Positions 36,410 to 46,573 of a stretch of DNA of 64,000 nucleotides are shown one piece after another. The position numbers and the translations under genes are program-made. How positions within the stretch are numbered: position 1 is the stretch's first letter; each line of letters opens with the position of its first letter. The notes under the pieces are model-generated. The model was given only the letters and a program-made list of their open reading frames with translations, was not told where the DNA came from and made no database searches. The stretch is from assembly GCF_002846205.1 (NCBI RefSeq), contig NZ_PHKV01000001.1, forward strand, positions 744,001 to 808,000. The letters are read 5' to 3'. Source of the DNA: Xanthomonas prunicola. GTDB lineage: Bacteria > Pseudomonadota > Gammaproteobacteria > Xanthomonadales > Xanthomonadaceae.

Positions 36410-37317
36410 CAAAAATACCCCTCAAGCTTTTTCTGTTCCATCGATGCGCCCGGCGCATGATCGATCATGCGGCCCTGCCGCTCGGAGCTGGTGCTGACCA
36501 GCATTTCGGCGATCACCGCTTCCAGGGTGTCGGCGGTGGAGTCGATCGCGCCGGTCAGCGGGTAACAGCCCAACGTGCGGAAGCGCACCGAGCGCAGCTG
36601 CGGGATTTCGCCGGGCTGCAGCGGCAGCCGCTCGTCGTCGACCATGATCCAGGCGCCATCGCGCTCCACCACCGGCCGCGCTGCGGCGAAATACAGCGGC
36701 ACCACCGGGATCTTTTCGCGGTAGATGTACAGCCAGATATCCAGCTCGGTCCAGTTGGACAACGGAAACACGCGCACGCTCTCGCCGGGCTTGGTGCGCG
36801 CGTTGTAGAGGTTCCATAGTTCCGGGCGCTGGTTCTTCGGGTCCCAGCGATGGCGCGCATTGCGGAACGAAAACACCCGCTCCTTGGCGCGTGATTTCTC
36901 TTCGTCGCGCCGTGCCCCGCCGATTGCTGCATCGAAGGCACCGTGTTCCAGCGCCTGCTTCAGGCCCTGGGTCTTCATGATGTCGGTATGCACCGCGGCG
37001 CCGTGGCTGATCGGGCCGATGTCCTGCGCGATGCCATCGGGATTGATGTGCACGCGAAGATCCACCCCGGTCTCGGCCGCGCGACGGTCGCGGAAGGCGA
37101 TCATCTCGCGGAACTTCCAGCGCGTGTCCACATGCAGCAGCGGGATCGGCGGCGGTGACGGCGCAAAGGCCTTGAGCAGCAGATGGAGCAGCACCGAGCT
37201 GTCCTTGCCGACCGAATACAGCATCACCGGGGCCCGGAACTCGGCGGCGACCTCGCGCAGGATGTGGATGCTTTCGGCTTCGAGCCGGTCGAGATGGGAC
37301 AACGGCGGTAGGGTCAT
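36409..37317 (-). CDS. cysD: Sulfate adenylyltransferase subunit 2
   Basis: A 302-residue N-type ATP pyrophosphatase from ATG 37317 ([20 protein letters not shown]). The PP-loop is [18 protein letters not shown], followed by [36 protein letters not shown] and the C-terminal RKLEGYF-like end (EQKKLEGYF). With CysN it makes APS from sulfate and ATP. The frame extends upstream to 37584 only as a shadow over the divergent cysJ start. Confidence 0.97.
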   Translation of the reverse strand: MTLPPLSHLDRLEAESIHILREVAAEFRAPVMLYSVGKDSSVLLHLLLKAFAPSPPPIPLLHVDTRWKFREMIAFRDRRAAETGVDLRVHINPDGIAQDIGPISHGAAVHTDIMKTQGLKQALEHGAFDAAIGGARRDEEKSRAKERVFSFRNARHRWDPKNQRPELWNLYNARTKPGESVRVFPLSNWTELDIWLYIYREKIPVVPLYFAAARPVVERDGAWIMVDDERLPLQPGEIPQLRSVRFRTLGCYPLTGAIDSTADTLEAVIAEMLVSTSSERQGRMIDHAPGASMEQKKLEGYF

Positions 37318-37495
37318 CGAGATGTCGGGTGCATCGGCGGGCAGACCAGCCGATGGTAGGGCAAGGCGCTGCAGTGTGTGCCGCCCTGATGACTGCACGA
37401 AATAAGCGGCCGGCATAACGCGATAACGGCTGCTCCTTTCTGGTGGCCGCAACGCTTCCCTAACATCGTCTCTCTCATCAAAGCCCCGGATTCGA
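37318..37495. promoter_or_regulatory. Divergent cysD / cysJ promoter region
   Basis: The 178 nt between two divergent cys operons must carry both promoters. ATAAGC (37403-37408) and two ATAAC-like words (around 37416 and 37425) resemble parts of the AGCTTATA-type words in the cysB-cysG gap and are plausible CysB contacts. No full -35/-10 pair is convincing. Confidence 0.5.
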
Positions 37496-39343
37496 ATGAC
37501 CGCCGCCAGTTCCGCGCTACCGCCCAGCCCCTTGCCCGACGAGCGCAAGGCGCTGCTGGACCGGTTGGTCGACGGCCTGGACACCGCAGCGCTATGGTGG
37601 CTGTCCGGCTACGCCGCCGGGTTGGCACAGGGCCAGCCGCCGCGCTCGTTGGCAGTGTTGCCCGGCGGACAAGCACACGCAATCGCCCAGGAAGCCCAGC
37701 GCCTGACCGTGGTCTATGGCAGCCAGACCGGCAATGCCCGCCGCGAGGCCGAGCACTTGGCCGCCGAGGCCGAGGCCGCCGGCCTGAGCGTGCGCCTGCT
37801 GCGCGCCGACGCCTACCCCACCCGTGAGCTGGCCAGCGAGCGGCTGTTGTATGTGGTGATCAGCACCCAGGGCGAAGGCGACCCGCCGGACGATGCCATC
37901 GGCCTGGTCGAATTCCTGACCAGCCGTCGCGCGCCCAAGCTGCCCGAGCTCAAGTACGCAGTGCTGGGCCTGGGCGATTCCAGTTACGCCGATTTCTGCG
38001 GCATCGCGCGGCGTATCGACGAGCGTCTGGCCGAACTCGGCGGCAGCCGCGTGCAGCCGCGTGGCGAGGCCGATCTGGACATCGACAGCATCGCCGCGCC
38101 GTGGCGCGCGCAAGCGCTCACGCATGCCCGCGAGCAGCTCAAGAGCGGCCTGCACTCGGCCACAGTCACACCGCTGCGCAGCAGCCCAGCCACGCCGGTG
38201 TGGTCGCATCAGCAGCCGTTCGCTGCGGAGTTGCTATCCACTCAGATCATCAGCGGTCGCGATTTCAAGGGGCCGGGCTTTCGTGTCTATGCCGTGCCCG
38301 ACAAGCGCGTGCGGCATCTGGAATTTTCGCTGGAAGGCAGCGGCCTGAGCTACGAGCCGGGCGACGCGCTGGGCATCCGCCATCGCAATCCGCCCGCGTT
38401 GGTGGATGCGGTGCTGCAGACATTGCAGCTGGACGGCGATGCTGCCGTCACCGTCGGCGAGGAGACGCTGGCGTTGACTGCATGGCTCGCCACCCAGCGC
38501 GAACTGACCAAGCTGTCGCGGCCGTTTCTCACCGCCCACGCCGAGCGCGCAGGCGCACAGGAACTGCAAGCGCTGCTCGCCCCCACCCAGACTGCCGGCC
38601 TGGCGTCGCTGCTCGCCGATCATCAAGTGATCGACGTGCTGCGCCGCTGGCCGGCGGATTGGGACCACGCCGGCCTGCTTGCGGCGCTGCGCCCGCTCGC
38701 CCCGCGGCTGTACTCCATTGCCTCCAGCCGCAAGCGCGTCGGCGATGAAGTGCATCTGACCGTGGACGAAGTCACCTATCAGGCGCACGGGCATGCGCAT
38801 CTGGGGTCGGCCAGCGGTTTTCTGGCAGCGCTTGCCGAAGGCGACACCGCCCCGGTCTATATCGAACCGAACGAGCGCTTTCGCGTGCCGGCCGATTCCG
38901 ATCGCGACATCCTGATGATCGGCCCGGGCACCGGCGTGGCACCGTTCCGCGGCTTCGTGCAGGAGCGCGCGGAAACCGGCGCCACCGGCCGCAACTGGCT
39001 GTTCTTCGGCGCCCAGCATTTCAATACCGATTTCCTGTACCAGGCCGAGTGGCAGCTGGCCCTGCAACGCGGCGAGTTGCATGCGCTGGAAGTCGCGTTC
39101 TCGCGCGATCAGGCCGAAAAGCTCTACGTGCAACACCGCCTACGCGCACGCGGCGCCGAAGTCTATGCCTGGCTGCAAGGCGGCGCGCATGTGTATGTGT
39201 GCGGCGCCACCGGCATGGGCAAGGATGTGCACGCCGCCCTGCTCGACATTGTTGCCAGCCACGGCGTCCTGGATGCGGAGGCAGCCAGCGCGTACCTCAC
39301 GCAACTGCAGGTGGAGGGGCGTTATGCGCGGGATGTCTATTAA
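37496..39343 (+). CDS. cysJ: Sulfite reductase flavoprotein alpha subunit
   Basis: A 615-residue diflavin reductase. The flavodoxin domain has [18 protein letters not shown] (about residue 72) and [12 protein letters not shown]. The FAD-binding part has [10 protein letters not shown], and the NADPH part has [14 protein letters not shown] and [17 protein letters not shown], ending GRYARDVY. It passes electrons from NADPH to CysI. First gene of cysJIH, divergent from cysD. Confidence 0.97.
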   Translation: MTAASSALPPSPLPDERKALLDRLVDGLDTAALWWLSGYAAGLAQGQPPRSLAVLPGGQAHAIAQEAQRLTVVYGSQTGNARREAEHLAAEAEAAGLSVRLLRADAYPTRELASERLLYVVISTQGEGDPPDDAIGLVEFLTSRRAPKLPELKYAVLGLGDSSYADFCGIARRIDERLAELGGSRVQPRGEADLDIDSIAAPWRAQALTHAREQLKSGLHSATVTPLRSSPATPVWSHQQPFAAELLSTQIISGRDFKGPGFRVYAVPDKRVRHLEFSLEGSGLSYEPGDALGIRHRNPPALVDAVLQTLQLDGDAAVTVGEETLALTAWLATQRELTKLSRPFLTAHAERAGAQELQALLAPTQTAGLASLLADHQVIDVLRRWPADWDHAGLLAALRPLAPRLYSIASSRKRVGDEVHLTVDEVTYQAHGHAHLGSASGFLAALAEGDTAPVYIEPNERFRVPADSDRDILMIGPGTGVAPFRGFVQERAETGATGRNWLFFGAQHFNTDFLYQAEWQLALQRGELHALEVAFSRDQAEKLYVQHRLRARGAEVYAWLQGGAHVYVCGATGMGKDVHAALLDIVASHGVLDAEAASAYLTQLQVEGRYARDVY

Positions 39344-39345
39344 GT

Positions 39346-39466
39346 CAGGGATTGGGGAGTCGGAATTTGGGATTTGCAGGAGCGGGTGTCCGCGCTCTTC
39401 GTGTTGTGTGGGTAATGCCCGCGCTTTGTTGTTGCCAATCTCCCATCACGAATACCGAATTCCGTC
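39346..39466. repeat. GGGATTCG-type inverted repeat element, copy C (between cysJ and cysI)
   Basis: The left arm (39349-39377) has GGGATTGGGGAGTCGGAATT and the right arm (39435-39465) the inverted form (CCAATCTCCCATCACGAATA). The core shares CTCTTCGTGTT with copy B. It fills almost the whole gap between cysJ and cysI and could form a transcript hairpin. Confidence 0.6.
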
Positions 39467-41173
39467 ATGAGCCACTCCGTCGAAGACATCAAATCCGAAA
39501 GCCGCCGCCTGCGAGGGTCGCTGGAACAGAGCCTGGCCGATGCGGTGACCGGTGCATTGCGTGAGGACGATCAGACGCTGATCAAGTACCACGGTAGCTA
39601 CCAGCAGGACGATCGCGATATTCGCGATGAGCGGCGTCGGCAGAAGCTCGAACCGGCGTATCAGTTCATGATCCGCACGCGCACGCCGGGTGGTGTGATT
39701 ACGCCCACACAGTGGCTGGCACTGGATGGCATCGCCACCCGTTATGCCAATCATTCGCTGCGCATCACCACGCGTCAGGCGTTTCAGTTTCACGGTGTGA
39801 TCAAGCGCGAGTTGAAGGCCACCATGCAGGCCATCAATGCCACCTTGATCGATACGCTGGCGGCTTGCGGCGATGTCAATCGCAACGTGCAGGTCGCCGC
39901 GAATCCGCTATTGTCGCAGGCGCACGCCACGCTATATGCCGATGCCGCGCGCGTCTCCGAGCATCTGTTGCCCAATACACGGGCATACTACGAAATCTGG
40001 CTGGACGAAGAGCGCGTGTCCGGCTCCGGCAACGAAGAAGAGCCGATCTACGGCGACCGTTATCTGCCGCGCAAGTTCAAGATCGGTTTCGCGGCGCCGC
40101 CGCTCAACGATGTGGACGTGTTCGCCAACGACCTGGGATTTATCGCGATCCTGCGTGACGGCGAGTTGCTGGGCTACAACGTCAGCATTGGCGGCGGCAT
40201 GGGCGCCAGCCATGGCGATGCGGAAACCTGGCCGCGCGTGGCCAACGTCATCGGTTTTGTCACCCGCGATCAGTTGCTCGATATCGCTACTGCCGTGGTC
40301 ACCACCCAGCGCGACTTCGGCAACCGTGCAGTGCGCAAGCGCGCGCGTTTCAAGTACACCATCGACGATCATGGTCTGGACACCATCGTGGCCGAGATCG
40401 CACGCCGTGCAGGCTTCGCACTGCAGCCGGCGCAGCCATTTGCATTCGAACACAACGGCGACCGCTATGGCTGGGTCGAAGGCGAAGACGGGTTATGGCA
40501 CCTGACTCTGTCGCTGCCGGCCGGCCGCATTGCCGATACCGAAACGGCAGCGCATCTGAGTGGACTGCGTGCGATCGCGCAGTTGAACGTCGGCGAGTTC
40601 CGCATGACGCCCAACCAGAACCTGGTGATCGCCGGCGTGTTGGCCAGCGAGCGCGCACGCGTTGACGCGCTGGTTGCGCAATACGGCTTGGATGCCGGCA
40701 ACCAGGCCGCCACCGCCCTGGCGCGCGGCGCGATGGCCTGCGTGGCATTACCCACCTGCGGCCTGGCGATGGCCGAGGCCGAGCGCTACCTGCCCGATTT
40801 CACCGCCGCGTTGCAGCCGATGCTGCAGCAGCACGGCCTGGCCGAAACGCCAATCGTGCTGCGTCTATCCGGCTGCCCGAATGGCTGCTCGCGCCCGTAT
40901 CTGGCCGAGATCGCGCTGGTGGGCAAGGCGCCAGGGCGCTACAACCTGATGCTGGGTGGCGACCGCCGCGGCCAGCGGCTCAACACGCTATACCGCGAAA
41001 ACATCACCGAGCCAGAAATCCTGGCCGCACTGGAACCGCTGCTGGCGCGCTATGCCGCCGAACGCGACCACGTCAATGATGAAGGCTTCGGCGATTTCCT
41101 GCACCGCGCTGGCTTGATCGCATTGCCGCCCTACCCTACACACCGTCGCCTCGACCTGGAATTGCTCGCATGA
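39467..41173 (+). CDS. cysI: Sulfite reductase hemoprotein beta subunit
   Basis: A 568-residue siroheme/[4Fe-4S] enzyme reducing sulfite to sulfide. The cluster cysteines are in [17 protein letters not shown] (C-x5-C) and [20 protein letters not shown] (C-x3-C). Substrate and siroheme-binding arginines lie in [18 protein letters not shown]. The stop overlaps the cysH start by 4 nt (ATGA). Confidence 0.97.
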   Translation: MSHSVEDIKSESRRLRGSLEQSLADAVTGALREDDQTLIKYHGSYQQDDRDIRDERRRQKLEPAYQFMIRTRTPGGVITPTQWLALDGIATRYANHSLRITTRQAFQFHGVIKRELKATMQAINATLIDTLAACGDVNRNVQVAANPLLSQAHATLYADAARVSEHLLPNTRAYYEIWLDEERVSGSGNEEEPIYGDRYLPRKFKIGFAAPPLNDVDVFANDLGFIAILRDGELLGYNVSIGGGMGASHGDAETWPRVANVIGFVTRDQLLDIATAVVTTQRDFGNRAVRKRARFKYTIDDHGLDTIVAEIARRAGFALQPAQPFAFEHNGDRYGWVEGEDGLWHLTLSLPAGRIADTETAAHLSGLRAIAQLNVGEFRMTPNQNLVIAGVLASERARVDALVAQYGLDAGNQAATALARGAMACVALPTCGLAMAEAERYLPDFTAALQPMLQQHGLAETPIVLRLSGCPNGCSRPYLAEIALVGKAPGRYNLMLGGDRRGQRLNTLYRENITEPEILAALEPLLARYAAERDHVNDEGFGDFLHRAGLIALPPYPTHRRLDLELLA

Positions 41174-41895
41174 CCGCGCTACCTGCTGCATCGATCACCT
41201 CTTCCGCGTTGGACGATCTGGACGCGCTCAATGCGCAGCTGGAAGGCCTGCGTGCCGACCAACGCGTGGCCTGGGCGCTGCAGCACGGCCCGCAGGACGC
41301 GGCGCTGTCGTCCAGCTTCGGCGCGCAATCGGCTGTCACGCTGCATCTGCTCAGCCAGCAGCGCCCGGACATTCCGGTGATCCTGGTCGACACCGGCTAC
41401 CTGTTTCCGGAAACCTATCGCTTTGCCGATGCCTTGACCGAGCGACTCAAGCTCAACCTCAAGGTGTATCGCCCGCTGGTCAGCCGCGCCTGGATGGAAG
41501 CGCGCCACGGCCGCCTGTGGGAACAAGGCATGGTCGGCATCGATCAGTACAACAACCTGCGCAAGGTCGAACCGATGCGCCGCGCACTGGACGAACTCAA
41601 CGTAGGCACCTGGTTCACCGGCCTGCGTCGCAGCCAATCCAGCGGCCGCGCGCAGACGCCCATCGTGCAAAAGCGCGGCGAGCGCTACAAAATCAGCCCC
41701 ATCGCCGACTGGAACGATCGCGACGTGTGGCAGTACCTGCAAGCACACGATCTGCCGTATCACCCGCTTTGGGAACAAGGCTATGTTTCCATCGGTGATT
41801 TCCATACCACGCGGCGCTGGGAACCCGGCATGCGTGAAGAAGACACGCGCTTCTTCGGCCTGAAGCGCGAGTGCGGTATCCACGAGGATATCTAG
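41170..41895 (+). CDS. cysH: Phosphoadenosine phosphosulfate reductase
   Basis: A 241-residue enzyme with the sulfonucleotide site [49 protein letters not shown] and the catalytic C-terminal ECGIHEDI. The CC...CxxC iron-sulfur cysteines of APS reductases are absent, so this is a thioredoxin-dependent PAPS reductase. This agrees with the CysC kinase domain in the cluster. Last gene of cysJIH. Confidence 0.96.
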   Translation: MTALPAASITSSALDDLDALNAQLEGLRADQRVAWALQHGPQDAALSSSFGAQSAVTLHLLSQQRPDIPVILVDTGYLFPETYRFADALTERLKLNLKVYRPLVSRAWMEARHGRLWEQGMVGIDQYNNLRKVEPMRRALDELNVGTWFTGLRRSQSSGRAQTPIVQKRGERYKISPIADWNDRDVWQYLQAHDLPYHPLWEQGYVSIGDFHTTRRWEPGMREEDTRFFGLKRECGIHEDI

Positions 41896-41950
41896 CTACA
41901 GCAGCCCATTGCGATGTGCGCTGTACTGCGTGCGCAGTCACCAGCATGTG

Positions 41951-42082
41951 CGGCGTTTGCTTGGGCATGCGGCATCCAATAACGATGGCAACGTGCTGCT
42001 ATCAGCGCCTCAGCACAGGCGTGCGCCCATCACCCTGCTGTGGCATCCGCTTGCGCATGCTGCATCCAGTAACGATCGACTC
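41951..42082. repeat. Imperfect direct repeat duplicating the PepSY gene 3' end
   Basis: The segment 41951-41992 closely resembles 42041-42082 (offset 90 nt; shared GCATCCA and TAACGAT words). On the minus strand both read RYWM-x-HAQA; the second copy is the real C-terminus of the PepSY protein, the first is an orphan copy beyond its stop. Confidence 0.6.
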
Positions 42083-43640
42083 CCCACATCAGCACTAACG
42101 ACAGACCGACCAGCGGGAAGACCAGCCCGCACAGCGCCAGCAGCACCATCAAGCCACGTAGCGTGCGTGGATCGGCCGGCAACGGCGGCACGCCCAGCCC
42201 TGCGCTGGGGCGGCGCTTCCACCACATCACCGCCGCACTGACGCACAACAGCACGATCGCGACGCAGGCGAACAACAGGATCAACTGGTTGGCAGTGCCG
42301 TACTGCTGCCCCAGGTGCACGTTGATGCCCCACTCCAGCAGCTTGGCCAGCGGCCCATAGTCGCGGTAGCGCATGTCCAGCAGCACCGCACCGCTGTATT
42401 GATCCAAATGGATCACGCGCTGCCGCTGCAGATCGGCCGGATACACCGACGCGGTATAGACCCCAGTCGTCCCACGCGGTGGTGCCACGCTATATCCAGG
42501 CAGGATGCCACGTGCATCGAAGCGCGCAATCGCCGCATCCAGGCCGATCGCTCCACGCCCCGGCCCAGCGAAGCCGCCAGCATCGCCATGGGCAGCATGC
42601 GCGCTCTCTGCCGAGTACGCGTATTGGGCTGACTGCTCTGAACGGGCTACGTGCTCTGAGTGCCCAAACTGAGCTAAGTTCGCTGCGGGTTCTGCATGCG
42701 CTGCGTGTCCGGTGAGCGCTGTGTGCTCGGAGTGCTCGTTGCCTCCCTGCAGTCCACTGGCGTGCTTGCCATGCAACCGCTCATCCAACCCGCCAGCCCC
42801 TCGTGTAGGCACCACAGACTCCGGCAAGCGCGCTTGCCGCAACGACCACGCCGGCTCACCACTGTCGGCCAAGCGCTGTTGCGACATCGGCTGCTGCACG
42901 CGCAGCCCGGCGGGATAGCCAAAATCATGCCCATTGGCCCAGCGATTGACCTGTGCCCCCCAGAGCCATGACCACGGCATGCCGGTCAGCGCCAGGAAGA
43001 GCAGGATCGCGCCAACCCCGGCACCGGTCACCGCATGCAGGTCGCGCCAGAACAGCCGCTGCGTCGGCTTGCCACGCACACTGACCACACCGCCACGTCG
43101 CCCGCGCGGCCACCACAGATACATACCGGTGAGCACCAGCACGATCGCCCATCCGCCCGCCATTTCGATCAGGCCACGCGCATATGGCCCGACCAACGCA
43201 AGGCTGTGCAGCCGGCGGATCGTCCAACTCAGCGTGCCGTGCTCCGGCAAGGCGCCCAACACACGTGCACGGTATGGATCGACATAGACCACCTGCCGCA
43301 CGCCGTGTGCATCCACCAATCCCACCTCGGCACTGGCATCGGCACGTTTGGACGTGGTGTAGACAAACAAGCTGCCGCCGTAGCGCTCTCGTGCAGCGGC
43401 AACCAACTGCTGCGCAGGCAAGCGCGTATCGCCTACCGGCACCACCTTCAACGCATGGTGCACGCTGCGATCGATTGCGTCCTGATACAAAAACGCAGCC
43501 CCGGTCACCGCCAACCAGATGATGAAAGGCAGCACCAGCAATCCGGCATAGAAATGCCAGCGCCACACCGCGCGATAGAAGCGCCAACGACTCCCTTGGC
43601 GTGCCTGGTCTACGCCACTGTGGTCAGTCATTGCCTGCAT
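42030..43640 (-). CDS. PepSY-family inner-membrane protein with His-rich insert
   Basis: A 536-residue membrane protein of the PepSY-TM (iron-uptake reductase-like) group. TM1 starts VWRWHFYAGLLVLPFIIW. PepSY-like periplasmic parts, helices around 150-230 (HSLALVGPYARG, RDLHAVTGAGVGAILLF) and a C-terminal TM pair follow. Residues about 300-355 form a low-complexity insert with repeated His (EHSEHTALTGHAAHAE, FGHSEHVARSEQ, ESAHAAHG), likely a periplasmic metal-binding loop. I start at ATG 43640, which overlaps the TGA of the TonB-receptor gene (TGATG). It probably reduces or handles the metal or siderophore taken up by that receptor. Confidence 0.88.
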   Translation of the reverse strand: MQAMTDHSGVDQARQGSRWRFYRAVWRWHFYAGLLVLPFIIWLAVTGAAFLYQDAIDRSVHHALKVVPVGDTRLPAQQLVAAARERYGGSLFVYTTSKRADASAEVGLVDAHGVRQVVYVDPYRARVLGALPEHGTLSWTIRRLHSLALVGPYARGLIEMAGGWAIVLVLTGMYLWWPRGRRGGVVSVRGKPTQRLFWRDLHAVTGAGVGAILLFLALTGMPWSWLWGAQVNRWANGHDFGYPAGLRVQQPMSQQRLADSGEPAWSLRQARLPESVVPTRGAGGLDERLHGKHASGLQGGNEHSEHTALTGHAAHAEPAANLAQFGHSEHVARSEQSAQYAYSAESAHAAHGDAGGFAGPGRGAIGLDAAIARFDARGILPGYSVAPPRGTTGVYTASVYPADLQRQRVIHLDQYSGAVLLDMRYRDYGPLAKLLEWGINVHLGQQYGTANQLILLFACVAIVLLCVSAAVMWWKRRPSAGLGVPPLPADPRTLRGLMVLLALCGLVFPLVGLSLVLMWGVDRYWMQHAQADATAG

Positions 43641-45667
43641 CAGAAACTCCAATCCCACGACAGCGACAACGCACGTCCGTCACCAGGCGAGTAGCCGGAG
43701 GTGCCGCTGTCGTACCAGGCGTACACATACGCGCGATCGGTGACATTGCGCAGTTGCAGGCTGAGTGCGTTGCGCGCATCCACGTTCCAGCGCGCGCCCA
43801 GATTGAGCAAGGCATAGCCACCGGTGCAGCCCAGCGTGTTGGTGCGATCCAGGTAGTAATTGCCTTGCGCGTTGCTCCACGCACTCAACTGCACAGCCGA
43901 ACTGGCCTGCCACTCCAGCCCGGCGGTCGCCAGCCAGTGCGGCACGTTTTCGATCTCCTTGCCGCGCGTGGCCGGTGCGCTCGGATCGGGCGTAGCGATC
44001 GTGGCCTTCTGCCGCGAATACGACACCCATGCACGCCAATGCTCAGCCGGCTGCAGGTTGAGCTGCGCATCCCAGCCGCGCCGTAGCGTGCGGCCGACAT
44101 TGGCCACATCGCCAATACCCACCACGCCATTCACGCCAAAAATGGTCGCCACCTCACCGGATGCGCGTTGCTCCCAATACGCCAGGCGCCCATCCACCAG
44201 GGTCGACGGTGCGAACTTGAAGCCGGTCTCCCAGCCGTCATTGATCGATGGCCCCAGATTGCCCAGTTGGCGACGGTAGGCACCATCGCCGCTGCCGATC
44301 TGGAAGGTCCGCCCCCAGTTCGCATACACGCTGCTCTGCTCGCCCACGCGGTAGCTCGCACTGAACTTGGGTTGCTTGATGGTGCCGTAGTCATAGGTTG
44401 GCGCAACGATGCCGGCCAGCACATCGTGCAACTGCCCATCGACGCGATCGATGCGATACCCCGGCACCAGCTGCAAGCGCGCAAACGGCGTCAGCACCGC
44501 CTGCACATACGCGCCACGTGTGCGCAGGTCGTAATCCCAATCGCGCAACTGCGCACCGCGAACGCGGGCCACGGTGCGATACCGCTGCGACTGATTTTCC
44601 TGCCATTGCGCATCCACCCCGGCTTCGAGATTGGCATTCAGTGCACCCCAGTCCGGCTGCCAGTTGCTCCGCAGCAGCAGCCCGCGATGGGTTTCGTCGG
44701 TATCACGTTCCTGTTGCAGGCCGGCCGCAGAAAACCGCACCCAGCGCTGATTGCGGTAGTCGTTCTGGTAGGCCTTGGCGCTCCATTGCGCCTGCTCACC
44801 GAGCTCACCGTCCGCATGCAACGCAGTCTGACGCAGACGACGCTCGCTTCGGTCGTTCTGCGCATAGTCCGGCGAGCGACGCGGCGCCGCACGCGCGGTG
44901 GCCGCGTCCAGATAGCCAGCTTCCAATGCATGGTTGTCGTAATACCGCGTGGTGAGCCCGGCGCGGAATGCACCGTCCGGGTCGGTGTAAAACCATTTAC
45001 CCGCCACGCTGCGTTTACGCGCATCGGCATGATCGCGATAGCCGTCCGAGTCGCGCCAGGCCAGCACATAGTTCTGGCTCCACGCGCCCTGCTCGAACCC
45101 TTTGCTGAGTTGCACCTCGCGCGCATCGAAGCTGCCGGCCGTCACGCTCAAACGGCCATCGTTGCCGCCGGTACGGGTCAGCACGTCGACACTGCCGGCA
45201 ATGGCGTTCAAGCCATAGCGCGCGTCGTTGGTGCCGCGCACGATCTCGATCGCGCTGATGTCCTGCGGAAACACCGCATCCAGGTACGGCATGGCACCCG
45301 CATTGTCGTTGCTGGGAATGCCGTCGATCAGCAGTTTCACCGCATTGATGCGCCCCTCGCCATTGAAGCCCCGGAACGAAAACCGCCCTGCATCGGTGCC
45401 CATGCGGAACTGGGTGACCTGCACCCCGGGCGCGTGCATCAGCAGTTCCCAGCTGTAGTCCACATGTTGATCGTGCAGCAGCTCGCCGCCGATCACATCC
45501 ACCGAACTCAGCACGCGCGCCGTACTCGGACTGCGCTGCGCGTGTTCGCTCACCTGCACCTTGCCCAGCGTCAGTGCCGCGTCCTGTGCCTGCACATTGC
45601 ATGCAGGCCCCCACGCCAGCGCCAACGACGGCGCATACCACATCGTCTTCAACAACCGTAGACGCAT
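43640..45667 (-). CDS. TonB-dependent outer-membrane receptor (metal/siderophore type)
   Basis: A 675-residue receptor from ATG 45667 (MRLRLLKTMWYAP), with signal peptide to about CNVQAQ. A plug domain follows (LLMHAPGVQVTQFRMGTDAG, FSFRGFNGEGRINAVKLLID, EIVRGTNDARYGLNAIAGSV) and a 22-strand barrel with terminal aromatic motif LSLSWDWSF. No clear TonB-box is named. The surrounding DUF2946 and PepSY genes suggest copper or iron. It is the middle gene of the three. Confidence 0.92.
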   Translation of the reverse strand: MRLRLLKTMWYAPSLALAWGPACNVQAQDAALTLGKVQVSEHAQRSPSTARVLSSVDVIGGELLHDQHVDYSWELLMHAPGVQVTQFRMGTDAGRFSFRGFNGEGRINAVKLLIDGIPSNDNAGAMPYLDAVFPQDISAIEIVRGTNDARYGLNAIAGSVDVLTRTGGNDGRLSVTAGSFDAREVQLSKGFEQGAWSQNYVLAWRDSDGYRDHADARKRSVAGKWFYTDPDGAFRAGLTTRYYDNHALEAGYLDAATARAAPRRSPDYAQNDRSERRLRQTALHADGELGEQAQWSAKAYQNDYRNQRWVRFSAAGLQQERDTDETHRGLLLRSNWQPDWGALNANLEAGVDAQWQENQSQRYRTVARVRGAQLRDWDYDLRTRGAYVQAVLTPFARLQLVPGYRIDRVDGQLHDVLAGIVAPTYDYGTIKQPKFSASYRVGEQSSVYANWGRTFQIGSGDGAYRRQLGNLGPSINDGWETGFKFAPSTLVDGRLAYWEQRASGEVATIFGVNGVVGIGDVANVGRTLRRGWDAQLNLQPAEHWRAWVSYSRQKATIATPDPSAPATRGKEIENVPHWLATAGLEWQASSAVQLSAWSNAQGNYYLDRTNTLGCTGGYALLNLGARWNVDARNALSLQLRNVTDRAYVYAWYDSGTSGYSPGDGRALSLSWDWSF

Positions 45668-45838
45668 GACCAACCCTTCGCCGTGGCAGCACGGCCGTAC
45701 AGCCGTGCGCCACCACCACCGTGGCGTGCATCGGCATCACTCGAATGAGAAGCGAGTCGTCCGCGAGTCCCCACAGCGACGCCGACACCTCAGGCGCGTA
45801 CCAGGCACAACTGCATGAACGCCCGCGCAGGGGCAACC

Positions 45839-46276
45839 TTACGCAGGCAGCGGTGGTCCACGTGCGCCGAGCGCGGCCCATCGAAAGACCGAGCGTACGC
45901 TTGCCTGGGTGTGCGCTGGAGCCGGCGTTGGCCACAGCTGCAGCAGGCACAGCAATGCCACAATGAGCAATGGCAGCAACCGTGCGGCCAAAACGCAGTA
46001 GTCGCAGGCCTCGCCATGTGTCGCTGCGTCGTGGCTGCCTGAGTGCTGCATCGCCAGTGCGGCGCCGGGGTGCGCAGGCGCAGCAATGCCTGGCGGCTGG
46101 GGTCGATGATCGGCATGCAGCGAGCTCTCTGCCGACAGGGCCGGGGCGCTCATGCACATCGGCTCGGTCGACTGCGTCTGGCTCCAGCGGCTGATCAGCG
46201 GAGCTACCAGCATCAGCAACACCGCCACACAGGCAAGCAGAGGCAATAACCGATGGCGACGGAACGAACGCAGCAT
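45839..46276 (-). CDS. DUF2946-type membrane-associated protein
   Basis: A 145-residue protein from ATG 46276 (MLRSFRRHRLLPLL). An N-terminal hydrophobic segment (LLACVAVLLMLVAPLIS) precedes a periplasmic part rich in His, Met and Cys (PMCMSAPALS, HADHRPQPPGIAAPAHPG, MQHSGSHDAATHGEACDYC) and a second hydrophobic helix. This is the DUF2946 layout, often near copper genes and TonB receptors. The His/Met/Cys content suggests metal binding. It precedes the TonB receptor by 171 nt. Confidence 0.8.
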   Translation of the reverse strand: MLRSFRRHRLLPLLACVAVLLMLVAPLISRWSQTQSTEPMCMSAPALSAESSLHADHRPQPPGIAAPAHPGAALAMQHSGSHDAATHGEACDYCVLAARLLPLLIVALLCLLQLWPTPAPAHTQASVRSVFRWAALGARGPPLPA

Positions 46277-46573
46277 GCCGCGCAGTGTAAGCCGCCAATT
46301 GACCCAGTGCGATGGCCGTGGCCAATGCGCGACCGGATGTCGCACCCGGCCAGGTCCGTTGCATCCGACGACCTCGCCCGAGCATGCGCGGGCAGCCAGC
46401 GCGCCCGCATCCGAGGTGGATCCCGCCGCAGCCGAGCCGACCCCATCACGCCGCCCTCGCCTGCGCGCAGTCTCCAGGCCAGCAGCCGCATTTTCCCCAT
46501 CTTCGTGACCGTAGACACATGCGGGGCCTTGGCATGCCCTATGCTTAGGGCCTACCACCCTTTCTCTGCGCGC

